Source: Tenebrio molitor
Taxonomy: Eukaryota; Arthropoda; Insecta; Coleoptera; Tenebrionidae
Length of the DNA stretch: 64,000 bases
Assembly: GCF_963966145.1 (NCBI RefSeq)
Contig: NC_091046.1
Location: forward strand, 1,860,001 to 1,924,000
Direction of reading: 5' to 3'
A program made the translations under genes and the position numbers. This document shows positions 1-11,178 of this stretch, piece by piece. The number at the start of each line of letters is the position of its first letter. The stretch's first letter is position 1. The notes below the pieces were generated by a model that had not been told where the DNA came from, ran no database searches, and worked only from the letters and a program-made list of their open reading frames with translations.

Positions 1-557
1 ATCTTTGTCCATTAAAAATTAAAAAATAAAAAATGTGCAAGCGCATTTCCCTCCCTTTCTCAGCACTCGAATAAAATTAATGAAATCACATTAATACCAA
101 ATAATTTATTTCATCGCATCCATTGGATTTATTTGTGACCCGGCGCCTCCACCATTTAAACGTTGAAAAACATTTTCCAAATTTATTCTTTAACTCGTTC
201 TAAATTTCAGCTGACGAGTATTGATTAACTATCACGCGTTTGTGATAAATCAAAATTATGCACAACTGTAAATCTACTGCGACGTAAATCAGTGTGTTTT
301 ATCCCGGCGCATCCACCATTTTTGCGTCCCCACAAATCTGTTTAAACTCGAATCCGCAAAATGAAGCCGCTTGGGGGAACGACTCGGTGTTCACTTTTTA
401 CAAAAGCAATTCCTCCACCCTGGCAAATTTTAATAATTGTGTGGAGCAAGCACAATCGAGTTGACGAACCATTTGTTAAAATTGTAATCGAATGATAAAT
501 GGAAACTTCTATTCGAACAACAACTCTCTTGTTCTGGGAGTTAAACTTTCAACTTAC
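1..557. other. Last visible intron (intron 7) of the CUB-protein gene
   Basis: After the donor at 557 I find no minus-strand segment that continues the CUB-protein C-terminus, so this is read as intron running off the window. It is AT-rich and holds two near-identical short strings, CCCGGCGC(C/A)TCCACCATTT, at about 138-157 and 303-320. Nothing else is recognisable. Confidence 0.5.
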
Positions 558-2685
558 TCCTGACGGGGGTCGATTGCAGCGTCACGTCCGCACTCAGTAC
601 TCCCCCACATATCCTGTCAACGTTAAGTGACGGTCCTGTCGCCGGTCGTCCCACGTTCGTGGCCATCGGGATGATCAGGTAATCCCCCTGGCAGTAGTTG
701 GCCGAGCCTGTGCTCCCCACCATGGCCTGGACCGCGTTGTTGGAGTTGCCGGAAAGCGTGAACGACTGGCTCCGGTTGTGCGCTGCAAACCCCAAAACAT
801 TCTTACTTTATTTTCGCCCCGTCGGGGACTCACCAGGATCGTCGCACTGCGTGTACTGCACCCCGCAGAAGTTCCTCTCGTTCCTGATGCAGATGCTGTA
901 GTCCTGATTCGAGAGCTGCAGTCCCGTGGTGGGGTCGTAATTGAACGACCGGATCTGGCCCGCCACTCCGGTGAAGTACTGCAAACAACCCTCTTCGGCT
1001 GGAAACAGGAGCATCATTATTGCTGGGCGAGGGTGGGTTTGGGAGTGTACCGCGATAAATCGAGCTGCAGGGGATTTGCGAGATCCGGATTTTCCAGTTG
1101 CGGGGGAAGTTGGGGCCGCTGGTCACAACGGAGAGGGTGACGGGGTTGGAGGCGCCGCTCCCGGCGTCCACGTACACTGAAAATGGAAGGTTTAGATCGG
1201 GGGTGAGATTTCGAGGGGGGGTGGTACAGTGATTGCCGACGTTGTTGCCGCAGATCGGGGGGACGGGGGTCCCTCCGGAGACTATGAATTGGTCGTTGTT
1301 GCAGATGTTGTTGGTGGGCTCGGGGCCCATCAGGGTGAACTGGTCGAAGTCCAACCTGCGAACAATCAAAATCAATTTTTGAACTCACTATACCTTGATA
1401 GCGGTGCGCGAAATCGATGCTCGCGCAAATGAAGCACTCGCTCCTTCGTCGCTCGTGCCCAAATAATGCGCGAAAAATGACTCATTTCGTAAATAACTAT
1501 TTTTTTACGTTAACTTTGCAGTTGTTTTCCACAACCGTCATCCGGCCCACCCCCTCGAGCCGCGCCATCCGCCGCTCCCAGCCCCGCACCCCATCCTCCC
1601 CTCCTTTTCCCCCATCTATTTGCATCAGTTCCACATTGAGATTTCCGCGTCGCTTCACCCCAAAGCCCGATCTTTTGCAATCGCACCCCCGCCCTACCTG
1701 TACTGGCAGACATCAGGATTCGACTTCACCAGGGTAACCTGGCACGACCCCGTCCCGTCGTATTGATTGGGGTAGCCCCCCTGGACGAAGTAGGTCCCGT
1801 TCTCTCGGATGGTCGCCCCGCACGTCGCCAGATCTGCAGACAAATAATTCATTGCGCTGGATCAAGACGGATTTCCGCAGGGTCGGTCGCCCTAATTGAA
1901 AGGGTGCCACTCACACATGCAACACGTGCCGAAGCCGCCCGCACACGGACCGTTCGCCGTCCCTCCTTTCTGGCTGCACTCGGGGGCGGAGACGCAGGTG
2001 CCGTTGTCGCCGGTGGCTCCCGTGCACACCTGGTTGCTGAACTGGACGAAGGTGAAGAGGGACAAAACTGAAACAGGGCGGCGGTTACAAAAAATCGCCG
2101 CCGGGGGCTGGCGTGCAAACGGCCGCCGCGAAACCACAAAGGGTAGCTTCGGGGGCTTTACTTAACACAAAAAAAAAATGCAAAACAATCAAACAAACAG
2201 ACGAAATAAAATTATTATCTACTATTCTGATTACACTGGTAATTAGCATGATCACTATCATTATCGTTGTTGTCATGATCATAATGGTATCCTTTAATAA
2301 ATTGAATTTAACAGCTAAATTCATGTGTATAATTTTAGCGAATATATCATGACGTTTCTTATATTCGCCTTGAGCCAAAACGGTGCAAGAAGAAATGATG
2401 TGTGATGTGATGTGACCATTATCATCATCGTTGTTGTCATGATCATAATGATCATTCTTACATCATTATTATTTCTATTTTACTGGCTTACTTATCATCA
2501 TTATCATTATCATCGTTATTTTACTTACATCGTCCTTGTCGGGAGTTGGGCAGAAAAGGATTGGCCGGCCCCCTCATCATCTCCGCCAGCAGATTCCTGC
2601 GTCTGCTCTTGGGGGAATCCTGCAAAATCTCGCCGCCCCCGAGGGTCAGCGCCGCCGCCAACACGAGAACAACTTTCGACACCAT
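558..2685 (-). CDS. Secreted cysteine-rich CUB-domain protein, 7 exons, 3' end cut by window edge
   Basis: Seven exons on the minus strand join in frame: 2685-2529, 2067-1915, 1833-1698, 1355-1228, 1176-1051, 998-834 and 782-558 (1,090 nt, about 363 residues). Junction phases agree throughout (1,1,2,1,1,1,1). Donors are mostly GTAAGT or GTGAGT; the donors after exons 4 and 5 (GTACC, GTACA) are weak. The start is the ATG at 2685, followed by a signal-peptide-like MVSKVVLVLAAALTLGGG. A Cys-rich segment follows (CTGATGDNGTC, CAGGFGTCC), then a CUB-like region with LDFDQFTLMGPEP, DAGSG, WKIRISQIPC, EEGCLQYFTG, FNYDPTTGLQLSNQDYSICI and VDRICGG. I recognise this as an insect family of uncharacterised secreted CUB proteins. 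The molecular role is unknown; an extracellular, probably cuticle- or gut-associated job is only a guess. The last donor (A|GTAAGT at 558/557) has no matching exon in 1-557, so the C-terminus lies to the left. Confidence 0.88.
2250..2455. repeat. Paired direct repeats of ATC/ATT-rich DNA flanking the LINE relic
   Basis: A string of about 35 bp containing CGTTGTTGTCATGATCATAA occurs at about 2,254-2,287 and again at about 2,420-2,452, on either side of the retrotransposon fragment. Further CAT/ATT microsatellite continues to about 2,515. It could be a duplicated target site or a duplicated microsatellite tail. Confidence 0.55.
2299..2404 (-). pseudogene. Non-LTR retrotransposon ORF2 C-terminal fragment inside intron 1 of the CUB gene
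   Basis: Reading the minus strand gives HIISSCTVLAQGEYKKRHDI followed by AKIIHMNLAVKFNLLKDT. This is the zinc-knuckle tail (C..C..H..C) seen at the C-terminus of many arthropod LINE-type reverse transcriptases. It is truncated at both ends: only the final H..C of the knuckle remains, and similarity stops after KDT, where ATC/ATT-rich DNA begins. It lies on the same strand as the host gene but within its first intron (2528-2068). A second relic lies at 5.55 kb. Confidence 0.7.
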
Positions 2686-2705
2686 CGTGCAAGATCACGA
2701 CGACC

Positions 2706-2738
2706 AAATGAAAAGTTTCCCAAGGCGAGCTCTTTATA
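2706..2738 (-). promoter_or_regulatory. TATA + initiator core promoter of the CUB-protein gene
   Basis: On the minus strand TATAAA starts at 2738 and an arthropod-type initiator TCATTT covers 2711-2706, with its A at 2709. The spacing is 29 nt, as expected for a TATA/Inr promoter. The predicted 5'UTR would be only 24 nt (2709-2686) before the ATG at 2685. This supports the chosen start and suggests a focused promoter. Confidence 0.65.
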
Positions 2739-3704
2739 ACATTTTTCTTGCTCCAGTGTCTGTCCTTGGCAGTGGCGTGCCGGGACGTGGTAGGGGGCCA
2801 TGAGGTGTCGAGCTGGAGAAAAGTGCCGCCGCCTCTGGTGCACGCGACAAACGAGCGTGGTACACATGGCCGCCCAAGAAGTTACTCGGATGAGCGCCCC
2901 GCGAAAGTGAAAGAGGCTGTAATGGCGACAATGGCGGCATCACGTAAGGATTATTGTGCGGAGGTAACAATGATGGAGGCGCACCGAGGGGGAAAAAGAA
3001 ACGAAAAAGAGAAATGTTTTTTTTTGGGTGCGTTTGTTTTTCTTCGTGCGTGCGGATGTGATGGGAGATGATTTTAATTCGCCCACCGAAAATGCTAATT
3101 AAGTCGGCTGTGCACCGTGAAACAATGGATTGTTTGACGGTGGTTGGGCGCGGGAAATTTGTCGAATTATCGTCGGCGGCGATTTGGTAAACGCGAGCGA
3201 TTTATTCATGTGTGAACTCATTGTGGGGCAGATTGGCGAAAATTTGATGATTCGGGGGCGGCGAAGGGAAAATATATGTGTGCATAAAAACAAGAGGTGA
3301 ATTTTGAAACGGAATTTAAAAAGCGGGGGTGGTGAAGCTTTCACTAATTTTACCAAATAATGGAAGTCTACGACTGAGATAAATTCTAAATTCCAGGCAG
3401 AATAAATCAAAATGAGAAATCAAGTTCACTTAAATTTTGAACACTCGTACAACTCAACCAAACTGTGCACAATCACACGCTGCAACATGCAACAATTTTT
3501 GCACAATAATTGATCAAATACGCATAAAACAAATTTTCTTATTGTTAGTAAATGTTATTTTCTTATTATTGTTTCATTCTTATTTTTCCTTATTATTTTT
3601 TACAGAAACAAAAGAAAAAGACAAATCAATTGTCATAAAATTTTAAGTATAATTTATAGATATTACCATATTTTTGTTACTTCTTAGAGTCATCTGACAA
3701 ACTT
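2739..3704. other. Non-coding DNA upstream of the CUB gene
   Basis: About 350 bp of GC-richer sequence (2,740-3,070) lies directly upstream of the TATA box and is the likely proximal regulatory region. It grades into AT-rich DNA. Open frames here overlap one another on both strands and show no family motif. Confidence 0.4.
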
Positions 3705-3998
3705 GTTGTTTTGACATAATGGGAGGCCATGATTTATTTTTTTAACGTTGGACACACTGCTTGATTTTCGTCACCAAAGTGCCTGACATGCGGACCTGTC
3801 AAAATGAACATAACATTTTGCTGAATTTCTCGCAATGTCTGAGTATTCTTCAAGTAAAACTGACAACAATGCACTAGACATTGACGCTATTAATAACCTC
3901 AAAATTAGAAAAACATAACCTAATTCAACAGACAGCTTTACTATCAAATTAAATGCAAAATTTCCATGGCCTCCCATTTTGCCAAAAGTCAAAACAAC
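3705..3998. mobile_element. MITE-like element with subterminal inverted repeats
   Basis: GTTGTTTTGAC at 3705 is matched in inverted orientation by GTCAAAACAAC ending at 3998. Inside each end lies AATGGGAGGCCATG or its complement (CATGGCCTCCCATT). The element is about 294 bp and non-coding. No clear target-site duplication is seen. Confidence 0.55.
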
Positions 3999-5539
3999 GT
4001 GAATGCATTTTATTTTTATGTTAGCGGAAAGAAGAATTGAAAGAAAAAATATTTAAAAAACGTAATTTAAAGATACGAATAATGCAAAAATGAAATTACA
4101 AGCTGACTGTGTTTTTGTGAAAGTGACAACTATTATTACAGAATAATTTGTTTTAAATTGTGAGCGTCCTCTGTTGGTAAGTAGGATTACTGTCTACGAA
4201 CAGATTCCTGGAACTACAGTGTGGGGGTTTCAGAGGTGACTCGATTGAAAGGCGATGTAGTCGGCGCCCTCTACTGGTAGATAGCGCAAGTCATCACGGA
4301 AACAAACCACAACGCCAGATTCTCACCGCGATTTGCTTGATCCTCAACAGTTAGCACTACGTAGACTGTACAGAGTACATTATTTTAGTCAATATTATAT
4401 GTAGGTATTCAGTATTCAATTTTATTAGGATAATACAAGGAATTTTTTCAAAAGGTTCATTATCTTTGCTCAATAACGAATGAAAATAAAATGAATTGGA
4501 ATAATAATTGTTGGAAGAAAATTAATAAGGATCGTCCCTTGATAGTGTCTAGGTGGGAACAATTAGTTTCACACTTTGTTAACCCGACAATTAGCAATGT
4601 TGTCCGTGTGTTAATAATGATCAGAACATAACATGTTAGTTGTTCATTAAGAATGAATGAACAGCAGTGTCGATAAATTCTCGACAAGATCTCGCTAAAA
4701 ATGGTGTATTATTAATAACAATAGTAATAAAGTAGTAATGAAGGTTTCGTGCGAGCAGCCAGTTTCCGTTTATGATGTTGAAAAGCTGGTCGATTAATTT
4801 ATGCAGGTTGGCTTAATTTATGTTGGTTAAATGAAAATGTTTGTTTGAAATGTACCTCCTAAGGCTGCGTTTTAGATTAGAATCGGTAAAAAGAAGACCG
4901 GGAGGTGATTTGTGGCCGTTAAACCTACGCAAGAGAAGATCAAGATGCGAAGAGCTAGTCGTTAAAAAAATTAATTAGAGGGTGGGGGAGGTTTTTTCGA
5001 CACGCAGACTTGTCTTTCTCCGAAGTGCACTTTTCTAATAATTGGTTAAATTACATGAACGAGAGGGACCGTTGTCCGGGTTTTCGGGCGATTTCCGAGA
5101 AGGTCAGACGTAAAATTTAGTACTTCATGGTTGCGTTCCTATTGTATTAACATAAATGTATATAGTTAATTAATTATAACTTCCTATGAATCTTTAATAT
5201 CGTGTAGTTATAGTTCACTTGTTATACCTCTAACGTGTATAATCAGACAACCTTCCTTGAGCATACACATGCATCATCATCATCCTGGAAATTAAAAAAT
5301 TGTTAATCGTGGGCTGGGGCTGTGCACACACGTCCGGCTGACGTTTACACCTTCCAGGTTTGCAAAATCGGTTTTTAGAAAAAATGTTTTCATAATCTTT
5401 ATAATGTGTAACAGCAGAAGTGAGATTTCGTCTGGTGCAGATTCATTTTTAATACAAGTAATGAGAAAAAAGCTGAGTTAGAAAATAGAGAATGAGGGAA
5501 AAATAAATAAAAAAGAGAATAAAAAAACACATATGCGGT
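3999..5539. other. AT-rich intergenic DNA, no gene seen
   Basis: Apart from the CTCF-like pair at 4.2 kb, this stretch holds only short A/T runs and brief unrelated frames. I see no transposon ends or coding exons. Confidence 0.4.
4164..4277 (-). promoter_or_regulatory. CTCF-like motif and partial copy 100 bp apart
   Basis: The minus strand of 4277-4263 reads CCAGTAGAGGGCGCC, which fits the CTCF consensus CCASYAGRKGGCRS at every position. A related string at 4164-4177 (minus strand CCAACAGAGGACGC) keeps 12 of 14 positions, in the same orientation and exactly 100 bp away. They sit in the intergenic DNA just upstream of the CUB gene, where an insulator bounding the apterous regulatory domain would be expected. 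Function is inferred from the motif alone. Confidence 0.4.
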
Positions 5540-5703
5540 TTACAATCGATCATTGATAAATGTAGGAGTTGCGGAACTGAAGGGGAAACAATTGAACACA
5601 TCATTTCTTCTTGCACCGTTTTGGCTCAAAGCGAATATAAGAAACGTCATGATATATTGTCTCCGGCAAAACTGCCGTGCCGCCGAGTGGTGGAGGGAAA
5701 GTA
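5540..5703 (+). pseudogene. Non-LTR retrotransposon ORF2 C-terminal zinc-knuckle relic
   Basis: The plus strand reads KCRSCGTEGETIEHIISSC, then TVLAQSEYKKRHDI, then unrelated residues to a stop at about 5,701-5,703. The C-x2-C...H-x4-C pattern and the QxEYxxRHD tail are typical of arthropod LINE reverse transcriptases. No RT core motifs are found upstream, so this is a short dead fragment. It overlaps in content, in the opposite orientation, with the relic at 2.3 kb. Confidence 0.72.
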
Positions 5704-6239
5704 AATAAAGTTCAAAGTGTGATTTGAAAACAGAAAAGGAAACAATAATTAGAGACTTCTGGAAATAAAAAAGAATAAAAATTAATACTTACCAGTGGAA
5801 GATAAGATGAAGAAAGAATGAATTTGGAGAAGGAAACAAGGAACAATAGAAGAGGTTAATTAATGAAAATATGTTTTTAATGCAATTACGAGTATGTTAA
5901 TCTAACCAATAAAATGTATTTATGTAAAGAATAAAAAATTATCATGAAAATTTGAAAACGGAAAAATGTATTAATAATAATCGATAAAAGCACCTCATAA
6001 AGGAGAAAATCATAACCATGTATCGTAAATTATTAAATATCTATACTGCCTTAAAATCTTGAGGTACATTTTATAAAATATGATATAGAGGCTGTATTTT
6101 TAAAACGTGCCGAAATTTTACGTACGAGGTTGTGGAACAACGTAGAAGACTAAAAGCAATAAAAAAAAATTTTTGACATCGAATTTTTTAAATATTTTTT
6201 CTAAGTTCTACATGAAGCCAGTAGCTCGTGTTTAAAATT
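5704..6239. other. AT-rich DNA, no gene seen
   Basis: This is very AT-rich with no motif of note. It ends near ACACCCTGTATAATG (about 6,259), a string resembling the ends of several insect inverted-repeat elements (compare CACCCTGTATA at 29.8 kb). Confidence 0.35.
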
Positions 6240-6860
6240 TGTGCACGCATTTCAAAAACACCCTGTATAATGTTACTTCTGGACCAGGGTATTTGGAGCC
6301 TTAAAACAGGGCTGAAACCTAAAAATGTAGCTGTTTTTCCGAAGATAAACAATCAACGAAGACCTAAAATTCTTCAAAAATCACTAATATTTATGCATCC
6401 CAAAAATATCCAAATATCTACAACCCGCCAGAAATTGGGCACACGAAAAAACCCTTGAAAATCATCTAAAATCAAGCATAATTACCTTAAAAGCACCCAA
6501 AAAACTACAAATTCGCTTGTTTTTATGCACCTCAAAATGGATTTTTATTTCTGGACCAGATCAATTGGCACATGCAAAAATCATTGGAAAACGACCAAAA
6601 AAATTAATAGCTTAGAAAAACGACCGAAAAAAAGCCAAAATTCTCATTCAAATCTCTCGGGTTTTCGACACCCCAAAATTGATTTTATTTGTGGACCAGG
6701 ATGTTTGGGTACTTAAAAAAAAATTAATAAAAATCATGGAAATTAGTCCTAAAAAGTTATGAATATTATTGAAAAAGAGGTCAAAGTTCCTCATTTTTAG
6801 ATACTCCAAAATGGCTTTTCATTGATGGACTAGGATAATAATTGGTAAAATAAAAAAATG
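6240..6860. repeat. Degenerate tandem array, five units of about 135 bp
   Basis: A recurring block, TGGACCAG(G/A) preceded by CAAAAT(T/G)GATTTT, appears near 6,281, 6,425 (diverged: CGCCAGAAATTGGGCAC), 6,551, 6,690 and 6,824. Spacing is 126-144 bp. Units are heavily diverged, so this is an old satellite-like array. The open frames across it are products of the repeat, not genes. Confidence 0.65.
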
Positions 6861-6874
6861 CATCAACAGTCTTG

Positions 6875-6980
6875 TCTGAATATTGCACCATTGTGGTGCA
6901 AATAACATACATTTTTCATGACATTTCCTATTACTTATCACAGTGACAGATAAGTCATTTGCACCACAATGGTTTTTTGT
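6875..6980. repeat. Short inverted repeat
   Basis: ATTGCACCATTGTGGTGCAAAT is answered by ATTTGCACCACAATGG about 60 bp later. This small palindromic remnant directly precedes the next inverted-repeat element at 7.0 kb. Confidence 0.5.
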
Positions 6981-7001
6981 TTTTTGAAAGCGTTTTGTTA
7001 C

Positions 7002-7290
7002 TATTGCGTGTTCAAATGAAATCCTGGGCTGGGAACCCTCAATTGTTGTGCTTTTTTAAAGTGTAAATTAACTGGAACATGTTGACAGCTAACCTAAAAT
7101 TTAGATACAAAAAATCTTTTTTTTTTGCAATGTTTTACATTAAAAATAGACTAACTTAACGATTCCTATTCTCGAAGCAAATATGTAAGAGCACCCTTTG
7201 CTGAAAACAAACATGTTCAATTATGTCCAGATCATTAAACATAAGCAAATGTCATTCGTATCAAAGGGCGGGAAATTCAAACTAAACGGT
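7002..7290 (+). mobile_element. Non-autonomous TIR element, family A, copy 1 (truncated)
   Basis: It starts with the TIR TATTGCGTGTTCAAATGAAA followed by TCCTGGGCTGG. The internal sequence matches, in reverse orientation, the element at 42,374-42,699: shared blocks include ATGTTTTACATTAAAAATAG, CGATTCCTATTCTCGAAGCA and AATGTCATTCGT. The right TIR is missing. Similarity stops near TTCAAACTAAACGGT. Confidence 0.75.
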
Positions 7291-7430
7291 ATACAATAGA
7301 AAAGAGCCCCCAAAGACATAGCCTCTCTGTAAACAATCGGAGTGCACGTGGTCCTCACCAGAGAACACAGAACAGTGCTCACCGTTGAATAAAGACGCGG
7401 GAATTTTAAATCTCATTGTTTTATTGGACT

Positions 7431-7587
7431 AGGTCACACATAATTAACTCCTTTACGAAAATCAAGATTTCAGCGTTCTCAACATCACTTACCTAACTTT
7501 TAAGACTGACATCTGTTAATTGAAATCTCACGAATTGCCAACTGAAATTTTTGGTCACAGCCAACTCTAATTTTTTTTTTCGATCGC
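7431..7587 (-). repeat. Dispersed repeat family B, copy 1
   Basis: This stretch, from AGGTCACACATAATTAACTC to a GATCG-like end, is the reverse complement of 13,599-13,743 over about 150 bp with modest divergence. The shared core is AATTAGAGTTGGCTGTGACC. It is non-coding and its element type is unknown. Confidence 0.72.
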
Positions 7588-9782
7588 ATGGTACTTCTCA
7601 TCATATTACTTGTTTTATAGTTAAACTTTTTCTACTAGAGTTTGGAAAACTAAAACATTTGAATACTAATTTGAGTTAGCAAAAGTGGAATATTTCCTAA
7701 CAAGTGGGGAAATAATATTTCAACACTAAAAGATCAATTTTGATCCTTTGTTGAGATACGTAACTTGAAATCTTTCCAAGATAACCTCAAAATTTACAAC
7801 TATGTAATTAATTTTTTTTTGAGACTTTCCTTAAATTAACATGAAAAACATTGTTCAATATTCGTGCGCTGTTACTTTTCAGGTATTTTACTTGTTTTGT
7901 ATATTCTTCAGTATCAAACGATTTTAATAGAATTTCCATAAATTTACTCTTGACAAATTTTGTTTTTTTGTAAACAAAATTGTTTCTCTATAATAACGAA
8001 AACAGAACAATTTCGATTCAGAAATAATTATAGAAAATTAGTTCTGATTAATTACCCCAAACCAGTAAAATTCCCTAATGACAATTTTTCAATTTAGATG
8101 TAAATAAATTAATCACAGATTTTGTATATGCAAATGTAGTAATTTTTATTAAAAATATATAAAACCTAATCAAATTAATTAAATCTTGAATAGATCTCGA
8201 GTGCTGATACATAATATGAATAATAAGGTACACCCCATAGATCAAGCAATAATTACCGTCGACCCGTTTCACTGACCACGTCGCCATCATCAGTGACATT
8301 TTTATTAAGCACATTTATTAATTAATTATCTTCTAAACGAGAATCTTAACTGCCTAGGAAATAAAAATGAAATGAATTGGTAAGAATAAAAGAACAAGAC
8401 TCTTGCAAGAAGTAGCCGTAAAAACTTCATATTTTACACTTCCACCTTGATTTATTCCAATAGCGCGCGAATTTTGTGGACATTTCGGGTTCGCCGGAAA
8501 TACCATTAACTTTTTTATCTAGTGCAGCAGTTGAACGAAACCATGAAAATCCGCCAACAGCTCAACATTCTCGGTCGTTTTTTGGCAAGTTTCGAGAAAT
8601 GTCACCAAAAATGTGGGCGATTTTTCGAAAAATTCTCGTAAAAGTTTTACTGCAAATGACGGCAATAAACCATCCGGAGCGCACTTTTACAACGGTAAAG
8701 CCGCGACGGACGACATTTCACAGGTCGAGGGATCCGTCAGATCAGCTCAAGTTGTGCAACCCGAGCTGTGTGAAAAAAGGCGATTTGAATATAACATCCT
8801 CCGCTTAATTAATTTCGTAAATGAAAATTATGCGCGATCGAGGGAAGGAGGTCGATTCGTAAAAGCGCCAGATCTCTGGTGGGCTCGGGTCGGGTGGGAC
8901 GCGCGGCTAATAAAATTTTCGGTATGAGAAATTGATTGCTCAATCCGTTAATTCCAGTGGCTTCCGTTCTCATAGTAAAACCGGAGATTTATGGCGCTCA
9001 TCAAGCGGCCGATTCATGAATTTGAGGCATTCGCTCTTAAGAGATGCCAACGAACTGCTTGATATTTTCCGTCGGTGAATAAATTATTTTTCGGTTGGAA
9101 GTATTCGGTAGCGGCATCGGTGCGGATTTTTCGAATTTGTGGCCTAAGTGACGCGCTAACGGCAAAACATTTTTTACGGGCTGATCCGGGGAACGATTAC
9201 GAAGCTCGAATGGGTTTCACCTCTCGGCTCCGGCACAGTTCGTTTTTACTAAATCGACGCATGTAATTCTTTCAATATTCATTATTACAACAAAATCAAA
9301 AGTAATGTAATAAAAGGCAAAATTTCTACTCGAAGAGATTTTTTTACCCAATATAAGTAATAAACGCATCTCACCAGATGTTTCTGTAAACTCCTGTTTC
9401 TTGCAATAAAGATGTTATGTTATCTTGATATTTAAGTAAATTTTAGTTTTTTTCCTTGCGCGATACAGAAGACATTTTACCACTTTTTATTATTCTTGTC
9501 TGTCTGCGTCTCCGTTTGAATCTGTTTCAGTCAAAAACTAACTGATCGATTTCCTTCAAACAACATTTCACAGAAAGGAAACATTTTCTACTGTGTTTTG
9601 CACTTTATTTCATCGCGATGTGGCGTCAGGAAGCTGCACAGCAACCATAAATCTGTGACGAGCTTGTGGTGTGATGAGCTCGACTCACTTATTTCTGTTA
9701 CATCGGCGTCAAAGTTCGTTCCTAATTTGATTGTTGTTCTCATTTCTTTGTGGTTTAAGGAATCTTGAGTTAAGTAGAGGTC
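7588..9782. other. Intergenic DNA with one GC-richer island at 8,460-9,260
   Basis: The range 7,588-8,455 is AT-rich and featureless. From 8,460 to 9,260 base composition becomes more balanced with frequent CpG and several overlapping frames on one strand. None matches a family, and the frames look like a by-product of composition. The island is a candidate cis-regulatory segment. The range 9,270-9,782 is again AT-rich. Confidence 0.35.
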
Positions 9783-9964
9783 TTGGATTTTCTCGTGGGC
9801 TTTGAGTCATATCTGCGCAAACGACGAATATCGGTCTCAAGTAGGCGCTACAAACCAACCGGAAAACATCTTCATTCGTTACGTCTATTTACATGTAAAG
9901 TAATCGACGTTTTCAGTTTTCATTTACAGATATTTCCAAGGTCACAGCCCATGAGAGAATCCAA
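9783..9964. mobile_element. MITE family C, copy 1
   Basis: The ends TTGGATTTTCTCGTGGGCT and AGCCCATGAGAGAATCCAA are terminal inverted repeats of about 19 bp. The interior (CTGCGCAAACGACGAATATC, TCTCAAGTAGGCGCTACA) matches the copy at 25,023-25,190. It is 182 bp and non-coding. Confidence 0.8.
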
Positions 9965-10264
9965 CATCTCTACAAATTGTAAGTTCGTAAAACAAATCCA
10001 TTAATTTTTTAAATTTATTAATTTTGTAGAAAGATTAGCAAAGGTATCGAACAAAATTGATGATTTATGATAGTTTAGATTTAATACTAGTCAGTATTTT
10101 TGGTCGTGATATTTTCGGAGAAAGTAAGTGTCAAAAATTATTTCCAAAATTTTTATTCATAATTTTTTTCTTTCTTCAGCCAGATAAAAAACAAAAAACT
10201 TTATCTATCTTATTTATTTAATGCTTTCAAGCAAAATGCTCGGACGGGTCAATTTTATTTCGAA
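9965..10264. other. AT-rich DNA, nothing recognised
   Basis: This is an AT-rich linker between a MITE and a foldback element. I see no coding or structural signal. Confidence 0.35.
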
Positions 10265-10836
10265 AAATGCCATCCTGTGACCAATTTTTTTAAATGACAA
10301 CTCCCACTTTTTTCTTCTCTTTCTGCTAGACCTTCGTACTATCTAAGTGATGAATTAAAAAAATTGCTACCTTACATAGCAATTTTTTCGAGAAAATGTC
10401 AAATTTCCTTTAAAAATTTAATTTTTAATGTAAAAATTTTAATTGACCTCAAACAAAAACAAATAATCATCTAAAGTTAACAATAAAATTGAAGGCAAAT
10501 GTTGAAATTGCCCCCCCCACCAACCATTAGGGACTTGCGGAGAGTTTGTACACTGCGCTCAATAATGTCAAGGCTTTTTGTTCCTTTCAGCCCGAATTCT
10601 CTGCTGTAAATCTTCTAAATTGTTTGGTCTATTAAAATAAACCTTCTTTTTTAAATAAATCCTTACAAAAAAAAATTACATTATAAATTAATTTAAATTT
10701 GTCATTTTCCCAAAAAAATCGTTATGTAAGGTATTGTGTTTTTTTTCATTCATCGTTTATATAGTAGAAAAGATCTATCAGAAAGTGAAGAAAAAAGTGC
10801 GGGTTGTCATTTAAAAAAATTGGTGATGACGTCATT
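10265..10836. mobile_element. Foldback element with inverted arms of about 150 bp
   Basis: The left arm starts near TGTGACCAATTTTTTTAAAT and continues through ACTTTTTTCTTC, CTTTCTG and CCTTACATA. The right arm, read in reverse complement, repeats the same series (ATCACCAATTTTTTTAAATG, ACTTTTTTCTTC, CTTTCTG, CCTTACATAA). The non-palindromic centre contains CCCCCCCCACCAACC. It is about 570 bp with no open frame of interest. Confidence 0.7.
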
Positions 10837-11018
10837 GCGCAAAAACATTAAATAACGCAATTATAAATTTTGTTCCTTACTTTATCACCAGACTGTATTT
10901 TATTTTCCTTTGTTGTTTTTGTCCTTTTGGTCTCCATCATTTTAGCTTAGACATATTCACATTTTTCCTAATTGTTTTTTGCCTTCATTACTCAAGGTTT
11001 TTCTTTTATTCCGTATGC

Positions 11019-11178
11019 ACTGTTTTTATTTTGGTTTTTCTCTTTTGTCGATTGTATTTTACTATTTCTCAAAACTATTTCCTATCTTTATTAAATCTCA
11101 AAGTGACGTAAATGAAATACTTTTGAGAAATAGTGAAATACAATTGACAAAAGAGGAAAACCAAAAGAAAAACACTGT
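11019..11178. mobile_element. Palindromic MITE family D, copy 1
   Basis: The left arm (CACTGTTTTTATTTTGGT..TTTTGTCGATTGTATTT..CTATTTCTCAAAA) is repeated inverted at the right end (TTTTGAGAAATAG..AATTGACAAAAGAGG..AAACACTG). The arms are about 65 bp. The same hairpin occurs at 39,731-39,898. Confidence 0.78.

Noticed and set aside
830..1388. Long minus-strand frames read as continuous proteins of 123-181 residues
   Set aside because: They run through two introns of the CUB gene. Only the exon portions are coding, in the phase given for the spliced model.
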